A DNA stretch of 50,000 nt from Penaeus vannamei (taxonomy: Eukaryota; Arthropoda; Malacostraca; Decapoda; Penaeidae), in the NCBI RefSeq assembly GCF_042767895.1, contig NC_091583.1, positions 6,732,885 through 6,782,884 of the forward strand, given 5' to 3'. The position numbers were made by a program, and so were the translations under genes. A model generated the notes under the pieces. That model did not search any database, was not told the origin of the DNA, and saw only the letters and a program-made list of their open reading frames with translations. Shown in pieces: positions 1 through 13,267 of this stretch. How positions within the stretch are numbered: position 1 is the stretch's first letter; the number at the start of each line of letters is the position of its first letter.

Positions 1-3000
1 TAATTATGAAGATTATCATTACAATTATGACTTTATCATTATTATCATTATTTTTGTCATTATCATTGTAATTATCATCTTAATTATCATTATTGTCAAT
101 AATAAAGGAATCATCATGGAAATCATCATGATTACCTGAATCAATGTTAAAATCCTTATAATTACCATCAAAATGCGAAAAGGGTTTTTTTTAGACGTTT
201 CTCTCAAAAGGCTGTAATACGCTAGATTTTGCCGTTTTTTCGACTTTTGGGATTTTATTACTTCTGGTCCTTATTTCATTATAAATGGACTGAATGATAA
301 TTAATATCATCATTATCATCATTACCGTCATCATTTTTATGATTATTATCATTATAGTCATTGTCGTCATGATTATCATTATTATTATCATCATTATTGC
401 AATTATAATAATTATTATGCTAATTATTATTGCTATTTTTATCATTATAACTATCTATATAATGATAATAGATATAACGATGATCTTAGAAATATTAATG
501 ATAATAATAATAATTATAATGACAATGATAATATTATTATTTCTATTTCCATGATTAGTATGGAGATTATTGGAATAGAGTTAATTATTGCTATTATTGC
601 AGTAATTATCAAGATTATCATTATAATTATGACTATCATTATTATCATCATTATTATCATCATAATTGTCATTATCATCATGATTATCATGATTATTGTC
701 AATAAAAAAGGATTAATCATGGAAATTATAATGATTACCTGAATTAATGTTAGATATTGCCGTTTTTTTCGTTTTTTGGGATTTTATTACTTCTGGCCTT
801 TATTTCATTATAAATGGACTGAATGATAATTATTATCATCATTATAATCATTACTGTCATCATTTTTATGATTATTGTCATTATTATTATCATCATTTTT
901 GCAGTTATAATAATTATTATGCTAATTATTATTGCTAATTTTATCATTATAACTATTTATATAATGATAATAGCAATAATGATGATCTTTGAAATAATTG
1001 CTATTATTACATTAATTAAGATTATCATTATAATTATGACTTTATCATTATTTTCATTATTATTGTCATTATCATTGTCATTATCATCATAACTATCATA
1101 ATTATTGTCAATAATAAAGGAATCATCATGGAAATCATTATAATTACCTGAATTAATGTTAAAATCCAAATAATTACTATTAAAAAGCAAAAAGGTTTTT
1201 TTTCGACGTTTCCCTCAAAAGGCTGTAATACTCTAGATTTGCCGTTTTTTCGACTTTTGGGATATAATTACTTCTGGGCTTTATTTCATTATAAATGGAC
1301 TGAATTATAATTATTATCATCATTATTATCATTACTGTCATCATTTTTATGATTATTATCATTATTTTCATTATCATCATGATTATCATTATTATTATCA
1401 TCATTATTGCAGTTACAATAATTATTATGCTAATTATTATTGCTATTTTTATCATTATAAATATTTATATAATGATAATAGCAATAATGATGATCTTAGA
1501 AATAATAATGACAATAATAATAATTATAATGACTAGGATAATGATGTTATTATTATTTCTATTGCCATTATTAGTATGGAAATTATTGGATTAGAGTTAA
1601 TTATTGCAACTATTCAGTAATTATAAAGATCATCATTATAATCATGACTTTATAATTATTATCATTATTATTGTCATTATCATTGTCATTATCATCTTAA
1701 TTATCATCATTACTGTCATTAATAAAGGTATCATCATGGAAATCATCATAATTACCTATGTAAATGTTAAAATCCTCATAATTACCATTAAAAAGCGAAA
1801 AGGTTTTTTTTTTTATCGTTCCTCTCAAAAGGTTGTAATACGCTAGAATTTGCCGTCTTTTCGACTTTTGGGATTTTATTACTTCTGGCCTTTATTTTAT
1901 TATAAATGGACTAAATGATAATTATTAGCATCATCATTATCATTACTGTCATCATTTTTATGATTATTATTATTATAGTCATTATCATCATGATTACCAT
2001 TATTATTATCATCATTATTGCAGTTATACTAATCATTATGCTAATTATTATTGCTATTTTTATCATTATAACTATTTCTATAATGACAATAGTAATAATG
2101 ATCTTAGATATAATAATGATAATGATAAATATAATGACAATGATGATGATGTTACTATTACTTCTATTGCCTTTATTAGTATGGAGATTATTAGAATAGA
2201 GTTAATTATTGCAATTATTGCAATAATTATCAATTATCATTATGATTATGACTTTATCATTATTATCGTTATTATAGTCATTATCATTGTAATTATCATG
2301 ACAATAATTAATTATTGCCATTATTGCAGTAATTAAGATTTTCATTATAATTATGACTTTATCATTATTATCATTATTATTGTCATTATCATTGTCATAA
2401 TCATTATAATTATCATCATTATTGTCATTAATAAAGGAATCATCATTGAAATCATCATAATTACCTGAATTAATGTTAAAATCCTTATAATTACCATTAA
2501 AAAGTGATTTTTTTTCGACGTTTCTGTGAAAAGGCTGTAATACGCTAAATTTTGCCGTTTTTTTCGACTTATGGGATTTTATTACGTCTGCCCTTTATTT
2601 CATTGGACTAAATTTTAATTATCATCATTATTATCATTACTGTCATCATTTCTTATTATTATCATCATTATTTTCATTATCATCATGATTATCATTACTA
2701 TTATCATCATTAATGCAGTTATTATAATTATGCTAATTACTATTGCTATTTCAATCATAATAACTATTTATATAATGATAATAGCAATAATGATGATCTT
2801 AGAAATAATAATGACAATAATAATAATTATAATGACAATGATAATGATGTTATTATTATTTCTATTGCCATTATTAGTTTGGAAATTATTGGAATAGAGT
2901 TAATTATTGCTATTATTACAGTAATTATCAATATTAACATTACAATTATGACTTTATCATTGTTATCATTATTATTGTCATTATCATTGTCATTATCATC

Positions 3001-6000
3001 ATAATTATCATCATTATTGTCTATAATAAAGGAATCATCATGGAAATCATCAGAATTACTTGAATTAATTTTAAAATCCTCATAATTACCATTAAAAAGC
3101 GAAAAGGGTTATTTTTTCGACTTTTCTCTGAAAAGGCTGTAATACTCTAGATTTTACCGTTTTTTCGACTTTTGGGATTTCATTACTTCTGGCCTATATT
3201 TCATTATAAATGAACTGAATTATAATTATAGTCAATGTTATCATTACTGTCATCATTTTTATGATTATTATCATTAGAGTCATTATCATCATGATTATCA
3301 TTATTATTATCATTATTGCAGTTATAGTAATTATTATGCTAATTATTATTGCTATTTTTATAATCATAACTATTTATATAATGATAATAGCAATTACGAT
3401 GATCTTAGAAATAATAATGACACTAATAATAATTATAATGATAATGATGTTATTATTTCTATTGCCATTATTAGTATGGAAATTATTGGAATAGAAATAA
3501 TTATTGCTATTATTGCAGTAATTATCAACATTATTATTATTATAATTATGACTTTATCTTCATTATCATTATTATTGTCATTATCATTGTCATTATCATC
3601 ATAATTATCATGATTATATTCAATGCTAAAGGAATCATCATGGAAATCGTCATAATTACCTGAATTAATGTTAAAATCCTCATAATTACCATTAAAAAGC
3701 GAAATCATTATTATTATCATTATTGCAGTTATAATTATTTTGCTAATTATTATTGCTATTTTTATCATTATAACTATTTATAAAATGATAATAGCAATAG
3801 TGATCTTAGAAAAAATAATGACAAAAATAATAATTATAATGACAATGATAATGATGTTATTATTATTTCTATTACCATTATTAGTTTGGAAATTATTAGA
3901 ATAGAGTTAATTATTGCTATTATTGCAGTAATTATCAAGATTATCATTATAATTATGACTTTATCATTATTATCATTATTATTGTCATTATTATTGTCAT
4001 TATCATCATAATCATCATCATCACTACTGTCAATAATTAAGAAATCATCTTGGAAATCATCATAATTACCCGAATTAATGTTAAAATCCTCATAATTACC
4101 ATTAAAAAGCGAGAAGGGTTTTTTTCGACGTTTCTCTTAAAATACTGTAATACGCCAGATTTTGCCATTTTTTTCGACTTTTGGGATTATATTACTTCTG
4201 GCCTTTATTTCATTATAAATGGACTGAATGATAATTTTCATCATTATTTTCATTACTGTCATCATTTTTATGATTATTATCATTATAGTCATTATCATCA
4301 TGATTATCATTATTATTATCATCATTAATACAGTCATAATAATGATTATGCTAATTATTATTGATATTATTATCATTATAACTATTTATATAATTATAAT
4401 TGTGGATTTTATTACTTCTGGCCTTTATTTCCATATAAATAGAGTGAATGATAATTATTATCATCATTATTATCATTACTGTCATCTTTTTGATGATTAT
4501 TATCATTAAAGTCATTTTCATCATTGCTACCATTATTATTATCATCATTATTGCAGTTATAATAATTATTATCCTAATTGTTATTGATATTTTATTATTA
4601 TAACGATTTATGTAATGATAATAGCAATAATGATGATCTTAGAAATAATAATGACAATAATAATAATTATAATGACAATGATAATGATGTTATTATTATT
4701 TCTATTGCCATGTTTGTATAGAAATTATTGGAATAGAGTTAATTATTGCTATTATTTCAGTAATTATCGAGATTTACATTATAATAATGAATTCATCTAT
4801 ATCATTATTATATTCATTATCATTGTCATTATCATCATAATTATCATCATTATTGTCAATAATAAAGGAATCGTGATGGAAATCATCATAATTACCTGAA
4901 TTGGTGTTGAAATTCTCATAATTACCATTAAAATGACAATGATAATGATATTATTATTTCTATTGCAATTATTAGTATGGAAATTATTGAAATAGAGTTC
5001 ATTATTGCTATTATTGCAGTAATTATCAAGATTATCATTATAATTATGACTTTATCATTATTATTGTCATTATCATTGTCATTATCATCATAACTATCAT
5101 CATTATTGTCAATAATAAAGGAATCATCATGGAAATCATCATAATTACCTGAATTCATGTTAAAATCCTAATTATTACCATTACATAGCGAAAAGGGTTT
5201 TCCTCGGCGTTTCTCTCAAAAGGCTGTCATACGCTTGATTTTTCTTTTTTTTTGACTTTTGGGATTATATTACTTTTGGCCTTTATTTCATTATAAATGG
5301 ACTGAATGATAATTATTAACATCATTATCATCATTACTGTCATCATTTTTATGATTATTATCATTATAGTCCTTATCATCCTGATTATCATTATTATTAT
5401 CATCATTTTTGTTACAATCCTCATAATTACCATAAAAAAAGCGAAAAGGTTGTTTCTCGACGTTTCTCTGAAAAGGCTGTAATACGTTAGAATATGCCGT
5501 TTTTCGACTTGGGATTTTATTACTTCTGGCCTTTATTTCATTATAAATTAACTGAATGATAGTTATCATCATTATTAGCATTACTGTCATCATTTTTATG
5601 ATTATTATCATTATAGTCATTATCATCATGATTATCATTATTATTGTTATCATAATTGCAGTTATAATAATTAGTATGCTAATTATTATTGCTATTTTTA
5701 TCATTATAACTATTCATATAATGATAATAGCAATAATGATGATCTAAGAAATAATAATGACAATAATAATAATTATAATGACAATGATAATGATGTTACT
5801 ATTATTTCTATTGCCATTATTAGTATGGAAATTATTGGAATAGAGTTAATTATTCCTATTATTGCAGTAAATATCAAGATTATCATTATAATTGACTTTA
5901 TCATTATTATCATTATTATTGTCATTATCATTGTCATTATCATCATAATTATCCTCATTACTGTCAATGATAAAGGAATCATCATGGAAATCATCATAAT

Positions 6001-9000
6001 TACCTGAATTAATGTTAAAATCCTCATAATTACCATTAAAAAGCGAAAAGGTTTTTTTCGACGTTTCTCTGAAAAGGCTAGATTTTGCCGTTTTTTTCGA
6101 CTTTTGGGATTTTATTAATTTTGGCCTTTATTTTATTATCAATGGACTGAATGATAATTATTATCATCATTACTGTCATCATTTTTATTATTATTATCAT
6201 TATAGTCATTATCATCATGATTATCATTATTGTCATTATCATCATGATTATCATTATTATCTTCATTATTGCAATTATTATAATTATTATGCTAATTATT
6301 ATTGCTATTTTTATCATTATAACTATTTATATAATGATAATAGCAATAATGATGATATAAGAAATAATAATGTCAATAATAATAATTATAATGACAATGA
6401 TAATATTGTTATTTCTATTGCCCTTATTAGTATGGAAATTATTGGAATAGAGTTAATTATTGCTATTATTGCAGCAATTATCAAGATTATCATTATGATT
6501 ATGACTTTATCATTATTATCATTATCATTGTCATTATCATTGTCATTATCATCATAATTATCATCATTATTGTAAATAATAAAGGAATCATCATGGAAAT
6601 CATCATAATACCCTGAATTAATTTTTAAATCCTCCTAATTACCATTAAAAAGCGAAAAGGTTTTTTTTCGACGTTTCTCTCAACTTTCGGGATATTATTA
6701 CTTCTAGCCTTTATTTCATTATAAATGGACAATTATTACTGTCATCTTTTTTATGATCATTATCATTATAGTCATTATCATCATGATTATCATTATTATT
6801 ATCATCATTATTGCAGTTATAAGAATTATCATTGCTATTTTTATGATTATAACTATTTATATAATGATAATAGCAATAAGGATGATCTTAGAAATAAAAT
6901 TGACAATAATAATGATTATAATGGCAATGATAATGATGTTATTATTATTTCTATTGCCATTAGTAGCATGAAAATTATTGGAATGGAGTTAATTATTACT
7001 ATTACTGCAGTAATTATCAAGATTATCATTATAATTATGACTTTATCATTATTATCATTATTATTGTTATTATCATTGTCATTATCATCATAATTATTAT
7101 TGTCAGTAATAAAGGAATCATCATGGAAATCATCATAATTACCTGAATTAATGTTAAAATCCTCATAATTACCATTAAAAAAGCAGAAAAGGTTTTTTTC
7201 GGCGTTTCTCTTAAAGGCTGTAATACGATAGATTTTCCCTTTTATTTTCGACTTTTGGGATTTTATTACTTCTGGTTTTTATTTCATTATAAATGGACAG
7301 AATGATAATTACTATCATCATTATTATCATTACTGTCATCATTTTTATGATTATTATCATTATAGTCATTATCATCATGATTATCATTATTATTATCATC
7401 ATTATTGCAGTTATAATAATTATTATGCTAATAATTATTGCAATTCTTATCATTATAAATATTTATATAATGATACTTGAAATAACGAAGATCTTTGAAA
7501 TAATAATGACAACAATAATAATTATAATGATAATGATGTTATTATTATTTCTATTGCCATTATTAGTATGGAAATTATTGGGATAGGGTTAATTATTGTT
7601 ATTATTACAGTAATTATCAAGATTTGCATTATAATTATGACTTCATCATTATTATCATTATTGTCATTATCATTGTCATTCTTATAATAATTATCATCAA
7701 TATTGTCAATAATGAAGGAATCATTATGCAAATCATCATAATTACCTGAATTAATGTTAAAATCCTCATAATTACCATTAAAAAGCGAAAAGTTTTTTTT
7801 CGACGTTTCTCTCAAAAGGCTTCTGGGTTTATTTCATTATAAATGGACTGAATGATAATTATTATCACCATTATTATCATTACTGTCATCATTTTTATTA
7901 TTATCATTATAGTCATTATCATCATGATTATCATTATTATTATCATCATTATTGCAGTTTTACTAATTAATATGCTAATTATTATATCTATTTTTATCAT
8001 TATAAGTATTTATATAATGATAATAGCAATAATGATGATCTTAAAAATAATAATGACAATAATAATAATTATAATGACAATGATAATAATGTTATTATTA
8101 TTTCTATTGCCATTATTAGTATGGAATTATTGGAATAGAGTTGATTATTGATATTATTGCAGTAATTATCAATTTTCATTATAATTATGACTTCATAATT
8201 ACCTGAATGCATGTTAAAATCCTAATAATTACCATTAATAAGGGAAAAAGTTTTTTTCTCGACGTTTCTCTCAAAAGGCTGTAATACGCTAGATTTTGCC
8301 GTTTTTTTTCGGCCTTATGGGTTTTATTACTTCTGGCCTTTATTTCATTATAAATAGACTGAATGATAATTATCATTATTATCATTACTGTCATCATTTT
8401 TATTATTATTATCATTATAGTCATTATCATCATGATTATCATTATCATTATCATCATTATTGCAGCTATGATAATTATTATGCCAATTATTGTTGGTATT
8501 TTTATCATTATAAATATTTATATAATGATAATAACAATAATGATGATCTTAGAAATAATAATGACAATAATAATAATTATAATGACAATGATAATGATGT
8601 TATTCTTATTTCTATTGCCCTCATTAGTATGGAAATTATTGGAATAGAGTTAATTATTGCTATTATTGCAGTAATGATCAAATTATCATTATAATTATGA
8701 CTTTATCAATATTAATGTCATTATCATTGTCATTATCATCATAATTATCATCATTATTGTCAATAATAAAGGAAAATCATCATCATAACTACCTGAATTA
8801 ATGTTAAAATCCTCATAATTACCATTAAAAAACGAAAAGGTTATTTTTCGAAGTTTCTCCTAAAAGGCGAATACGCTAGATTTTGCCGTTTTTTCGACTT
8901 TGAGATTTTATTACTTCTGGCCTTGATTTCATTATAAATGGACTGAATGATAATTATTATCATCATTATTATCATTACTGTCATCTTTTTTATGATTATT

Positions 9001-10542
9001 ATCATTATAGTCATTATCATTATTATTATCATTATAGTCATTATCATTATTATTATCATTATTATGATCATTATTGCAGTTATAATAATTATTATGCTTA
9101 TTATCATTGTTATTTTTATCATTATAACTATTTATATAATGATAATAGCAATAATGAAATAATAATGACAATAATAATAATTATAATGACAATGATAATG
9201 ATGTTATTATTTCTATTCCCATTATTAGTATGGAAATTATTGGAATTATTGGAGTTAATTATTGCTATTATTGCAGTAATTATCAAGATTATCATTATGA
9301 TTATGACTTTATCATTATTATTGTCATTGTCATTATAATCATAATTATCATTATTATTGTCAATAAATAAGGAATCATCATGGAAATCATCAAAATTACC
9401 TGAATTAATTTCAAAATCCTCCTAATTACCATTAAAAAGGGGAAAGGGTTTTTTCGACGTTCCTCTCAAAAGGCTGTAATACGCTAGATTTTTCCGTTTT
9501 TTCGACTTTTTGGATTTTATTACTTCTGGCCTTTATTTTATTATAAATGGACTGAATGATAATTATTATCATTATTATTATCATTACTGTCATCATTTTT
9601 ATAATTATTATCATTATAGTCATTATCATCATGATTTTCATTATCATTATCATCATTAATGGAACTTTAATAATTATTATCCTAATTATTATTGATATTT
9701 CTATTATTATAACTATTTATATAATGATAATAGCAATAATGATGATCTTAGAAATAATAATGACAATAATATTAATTATAATAACAATGATAATGATGTT
9801 ATTATTAGTTCTATTGCCATTATTAGTATGGAAATTATTGGAATAGAGGTAGTTATTGCTATTATTGCAGTAATCATCAAGATTATCATTAAAATTATGA
9901 CCATCATTATTATCATTATTATTGTCATTATCATTGTCATTATCATTGTCATTATCATCAAAATTATCATCATTATTGTCAATAATAAAGAAATCATCAT
10001 GGAAATCATCATAATTACCTGAATTAATGTCAAAATCCTCATAATTACCATTAAAAAGTGAGTGTTTTTTTTCGACGTTTCTCTCAAAAGACTGTAATAC
10101 TCTAGATTTTGCCGTTTTTTCGACTTTTGGGATTTTATTACTTCTGGCCTTTATTTCATTATAAATGGACTGAACTATAATTATTATCATTATTATCATT
10201 ACTGTCATCATTTTTATGATTATTATCATTATAGTCATTATCATCATGATTATCATTATTATTGTCATCATTATTACAGTTATAATAATTATCATGTTAA
10301 TTATTATCGGTGTTTTTATCATTATAACTATTTATATAATGATAATAGCAATAATGATGATCTTAGAAATAATAATGACAATTATAATATTTATAATGAC
10401 AATGATAATGATATTATTATTTCTATTGCCATTATTAGTATGGAGATTGTTGGAATAGAATTAATTATTGCTATTATTGCAGTAATTATCAAGAATATCA
10501 TTATAATTATGACTTTATCATTATTATCATTATTATTGTCAT
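1..10542 (+). repeat. AT-rich satellite array, block A (forward)
   Basis: Tandem, diverged copies of a unit of roughly 600 bp. Each complete unit has an anchor that starts with a T-run and cgacgtttctc, continues through a stretch reading ttttgccgttttttcgac and ends near ataaatggactgaatgat; it is followed by about 400 bp of degenerate ATT/ATC then ATA/ATG triplets and closes with a conserved ggaatcatcatggaaatc segment. Anchors start near 193, 1204, 1815, 2516, 3118, 4126, 5205, 5458, 6059, 6669, 7200, 7801, 8260, 8849, 9455 and 10073. Partial anchors lie near 757 and 4398, and units near 3700 and 4930 have lost the anchor, so spacing ranges from about 250 to 1010 bp. No gene is visible in the block. 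Triplet-driven open frames on both strands are treated as composition artefacts. Confidence 0.93.
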
Positions 10543-11270
10543 AATTATAATGGGTGGGTACTTCATGCACAGGGTGGTGTGAAGCGATGATGTGGTAGCC
10601 TAGATAGAGTTTAGTGCTTGCATGCCTTCTAGCTTGTAGCTGCCACCGCTGGCTAGCTTTGTGCGAAAAAGGGAGCAGCGCTGCATAATTCTCCCCTGCC
10701 AGTTCATAGCCTCTCCATCATCGAGACTTCTCCAGTGCCTCCTCGTGGCCACCTATGGAAACTGGCACCTTGCGGTCCAAGGCTGAACTGTAAGGGATCT
10801 CGGAGCAGCAGGAGGCCCCAGAGGTACAGGGTTATGGCCCACCGGCGTGTGGACACGCCCTGGCCCTGTACTAACTCCTGCCCCTAAGCCCCCTGGGGTC
10901 AATGGGAGGCTCGAGGGAGGTGGGCCTTGCCTGTCCTCCTCCCCCCAGAGAATAACCCACTGGCAGCGTCACACTTAATTGGAAATGCTGGGGGGAGGGG
11001 TAAAATCCCTCCTACCCAGCGAGAGAGGCGGGCTGCCGGCCCCGTTGGGAGGGTGACTGCTGGGGCGCGGAATAGGAACGGGAGCTCCTCGTCCTGTCTG
11101 CGTCCTGGCAGCCGCCAGCCCATTATGAAGCTTGTTTGGCAAAGTCCTACGAACCCCCCCACAGGTGGATGAAGGGTCCCGCAGCCTGCCGCCTTTTATG
11201 TGGGGCAGCGTCGGCGGAGGTGGTAGAGGTGGCGTCCACCCGGAGCGACTGCCCGAGGGTTAACTTCAGG
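10543..11270 (+). other. 5' leader and N-terminal extension of RTE-like copy 1
   Basis: GC-rich leader, conserved in copies 3 and 4, between the satellite junction and the endonuclease. It opens with gggtgggtacttcatgc. An open frame at 10927-11172 without an ATG at its start encodes a basic, Pro/Gly-rich stretch (SSSSCLRPGSRQP) found in all three full-length copies; an ATG that could start translation lies at 11125. In copy 1 a small insertion in the C-run near 11152 shifts this frame to a stop at 11170. The 8 bp present in copy 4 just before the endonuclease are absent here at 11270/11271. Promoter activity is plausible for a 5' leader of this element type, but no motif proves it. Confidence 0.6.
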
Positions 11271-11274
11271 CAGG

Positions 11275-12363
11275 GTGGGGGCTTGGAACGTCCGCTCTTT
11301 ACGTCAGGATGATCGGTTACCCCTGCTATCGAGAGAACTGGGAAGGCTGAGAGTAGGGATGGCTGCTCTCTCGGAGGTGAGAAGACCTGGCAGCGGCACG
11401 ACCAGTGTAGGTGGCTACACCTATTACTGGTCAGGCCGCAGCGATGGTCACCATCTCCAGGGAGTAGCCATAGCTATCTCTGGTAGGCTCCAGCCCTTGG
11501 TGGTAGAGGTCACTCCAGTCGATGAGCGTATAATGGTGATGAGACTGAGGCTGTCTTTGAGCTTCATGTCTCTTATTGCTGTGTACGCTCCTACCGATGT
11601 TTGTAAACTTGATGTGAAAGAGATGTTCTACGCCAAACTTGCATCCGTGGCAGACAGTTGTCCCCGGCGAGATATTCGTATTGTTCTGTGTGACTTCAAT
11701 GCGGTATCTGGCTGCGATCGAGCTGGCTATGAGATGTCAGTCGGTCCTCATGGTTCGGGAGTTGATACCGGCAGCGAGAATTCCCTCCTTTTCCGGGATT
11801 TTGCTAAATCCCAGAAATTGAGGATTTCTGGCTCCTGGTACCAGCGCCCAGAACCACATCGTTGGACATGGTACAGCGATGCGGGTAATGCAACCAAAGA
11901 GATCGACCATATTCTCTTTAGCACTCGTTGGAGGATCCTCCAGAACTGCAGGGTGTACAGGAGTGCTGAGTTCTGTGGTACTGACCATAGATTAGTTGTG
12001 GCTACCCTCCGGGTACACTTCAAAACTCCCCAGCGGCCCAATGACCACCCTAGGGTGTTTCATCTGGACAGGCTGAAGGAGAGGGAGTATGCTAAGAGGT
12101 TTGCTGAGACAATCTCTGATCGGTTCACAGCGCTTGACAATCTGACGGACCCTGTACTTCTGTGGTACACCTTCAAGCGTGAAACGCTTGATGCAGCCCA
12201 AGAATCGATTGGAGAACGCCCGAGAGCAAAACAGAATTCAATCTCTCAGGAGATACTGGAAGCCACTGATGCTTGCCGTGCGGCTCGTCTGGCAGGGGAT
12301 CGGGATTTGCACCGTTCTCAGAACTCGGTCTCTCTTAAGAAGGGACAAGAAACAGTTTATTAG
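11275..12363 (+). pseudogene. Endonuclease domain of RTE-like copy 1
   Basis: 362-codon open frame for an APE-type (exonuclease III fold) endonuclease, which in this class nicks target DNA to prime reverse transcription. Visible motifs, by residue: AWNVRSL (3-9, Asn5), SEV with Glu34, VYAPTD (103-108), DFNA with Asp140/Asn142, WTWYSDAG (197-204), EIDHI with Asp211/His212 and GTDHRL with Asp237/His238, so the catalytic set is present. The usual Gly before DFN is Cys, shared with copy 3 but not with copies 2 or 4. The frame opens with GTG and is probably internal to a longer ORF rather than a true start. It ends early because 8 bp present in copy 3 (gtgcgcag) are missing near 12320, which shifts the frame before the reverse transcriptase. 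Confidence 0.85.
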
Positions 12364-13114
12364 GAATCTTGCAGAGGAGGTAGAAGGCCATTTCTTAGTA
12401 AATGACCTTCGTCCAGCATACCAAGCTCTGAGAAAACTGAACTCCAAGCTCTCTTCACAGGTGACTGCAGTTCGCTTAGTGGGTGGCCAGATTATCTCAG
12501 ATCCTGTTGCGGTGAGGGAGCGTTGGGCTGAATACTTTGAGCAGTTGTATCAGGTTAACCCTCCAACAGTTAATTTGGACGTGGGTAGTGCCGTGATTCC
12601 GCCGGACCCACCCATTAGCGAGGACCCTCCCTCCCTAGCTGAGGTTAGGGAGGCGATTTCTAAGCTGAAGAGTGGTAAAGCAGCGGGTACACCCTGCGGC
12701 ATCCCATTTGAACTGTTAAAGGCTGGTGGTGAACCTATGGCGCGGGGATTGCATGCTGTCCTGGCTGCCATTTGGCAGTCCGGTACCGTTCCCTCTGACC
12801 TGTTGAGGGGTGTGGTCATCCCTCTCTGGAAGGGGAAGGGGGACCGATGGGACTGCAGCAATCACCGCGGCATCACACTGCTCAGTGTACCAGGCAAGGT
12901 TCTTGCCCGCATCCTTCTGAGGCGTATCAGAGACCATCTACTAAGGCATCAGAGGCCAGAGCAATCCGGATTCACTCCTGGTAAGTCTAGAATAGACCGT
13001 ATCCTTGCGCTTCGAGTCATTGTAGAGCGCCGTCGTGAGTTCGGACGTGGGTTACTTGCAGCCTACATCGACCTCAAGAAGGCGTTCGATACTGTACATC
13101 GGGAATCACTCTAG
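12323..13114 (+). pseudogene. Reverse transcriptase N-terminal part of RTE-like copy 1
   Basis: Continues the copy 1 protein in a new frame after the 8-bp deletion near 12320. It encodes the linker and the fingers/palm start of a non-LTR reverse transcriptase: LKSGKAAG, PLWKGKGD, NHRGITLLS, EQSGFTPGKS and AYIDLKKAFD, the last carrying the first palm aspartate. It stops at a TAG (13112-13114) where the other copies have a Trp codon after VHRESL. A 1-bp deletion in the aac(a)agg run just downstream and the 0.9 kb deletion at about 13226 follow. The FADD catalytic box is absent, so this copy cannot encode an active polymerase. Confidence 0.85.
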
Positions 13115-13267
13115 GAGATCTTGAGACTGAGAGGAATTCCAACAGGATTATTGAACTAATAGCAAACCTATATACTGGTACTGAAAGTGCTGTAAAGTAT
13201 GGTGGGGGCCTGTCGAGCTTCTTCTATGCGCCCCCGTCAGCGTTAGCTCCGGATGATGATGATGATG

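Larger units (their letters stand above)
10543..13267 (+). mobile_element. RTE-like non-LTR retrotransposon, copy 1 (internally deleted)
   Basis: A GC-rich island inside the AT-rich satellite. It has a 5' leader of about 0.7 kb, an apurinic-type endonuclease region and the first part of a reverse transcriptase, and ends with a (GAT)n tail at about 13253-13267. The 5' edge follows satellite sequence ending gtcat; after the tail the satellite resumes with tcattatcattg, so a short duplication (tgtcat) is possible. Compared with copy 2, about 0.9 kb is missing at about 13226, where cttctt is joined directly to the ctatgcgcccc segment near the 3' end. That removes the catalytic FADD motif and the C-terminal region. 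The assignment to an RTE-like clade rests on the single-ORF architecture with N-terminal endonuclease and on protein resemblance; the exact clade is uncertain. Confidence 0.88.

Noticed and set aside
1..10542. Dozens of Ile/Met-rich open frames of 60-200 codons on both strands of the satellite
   Set aside because: They follow from triplets with a central T in long ATY/ATR runs. They appear on both strands, vary in length and have no domain or start context; not annotated as genes.
1..10542. Regularly spaced repeats as a possible CRISPR array
   Set aside because: Units are about 600 bp and degenerate throughout, with no short constant repeat and unique spacers, in a eukaryotic context.
10543..10700. 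Self-cleaving HDV-like ribozyme at the 5' end of the RTE-like element
   Set aside because: Some non-LTR elements have one, but I could not fit the required nested pseudoknot pairing to the leader by eye.
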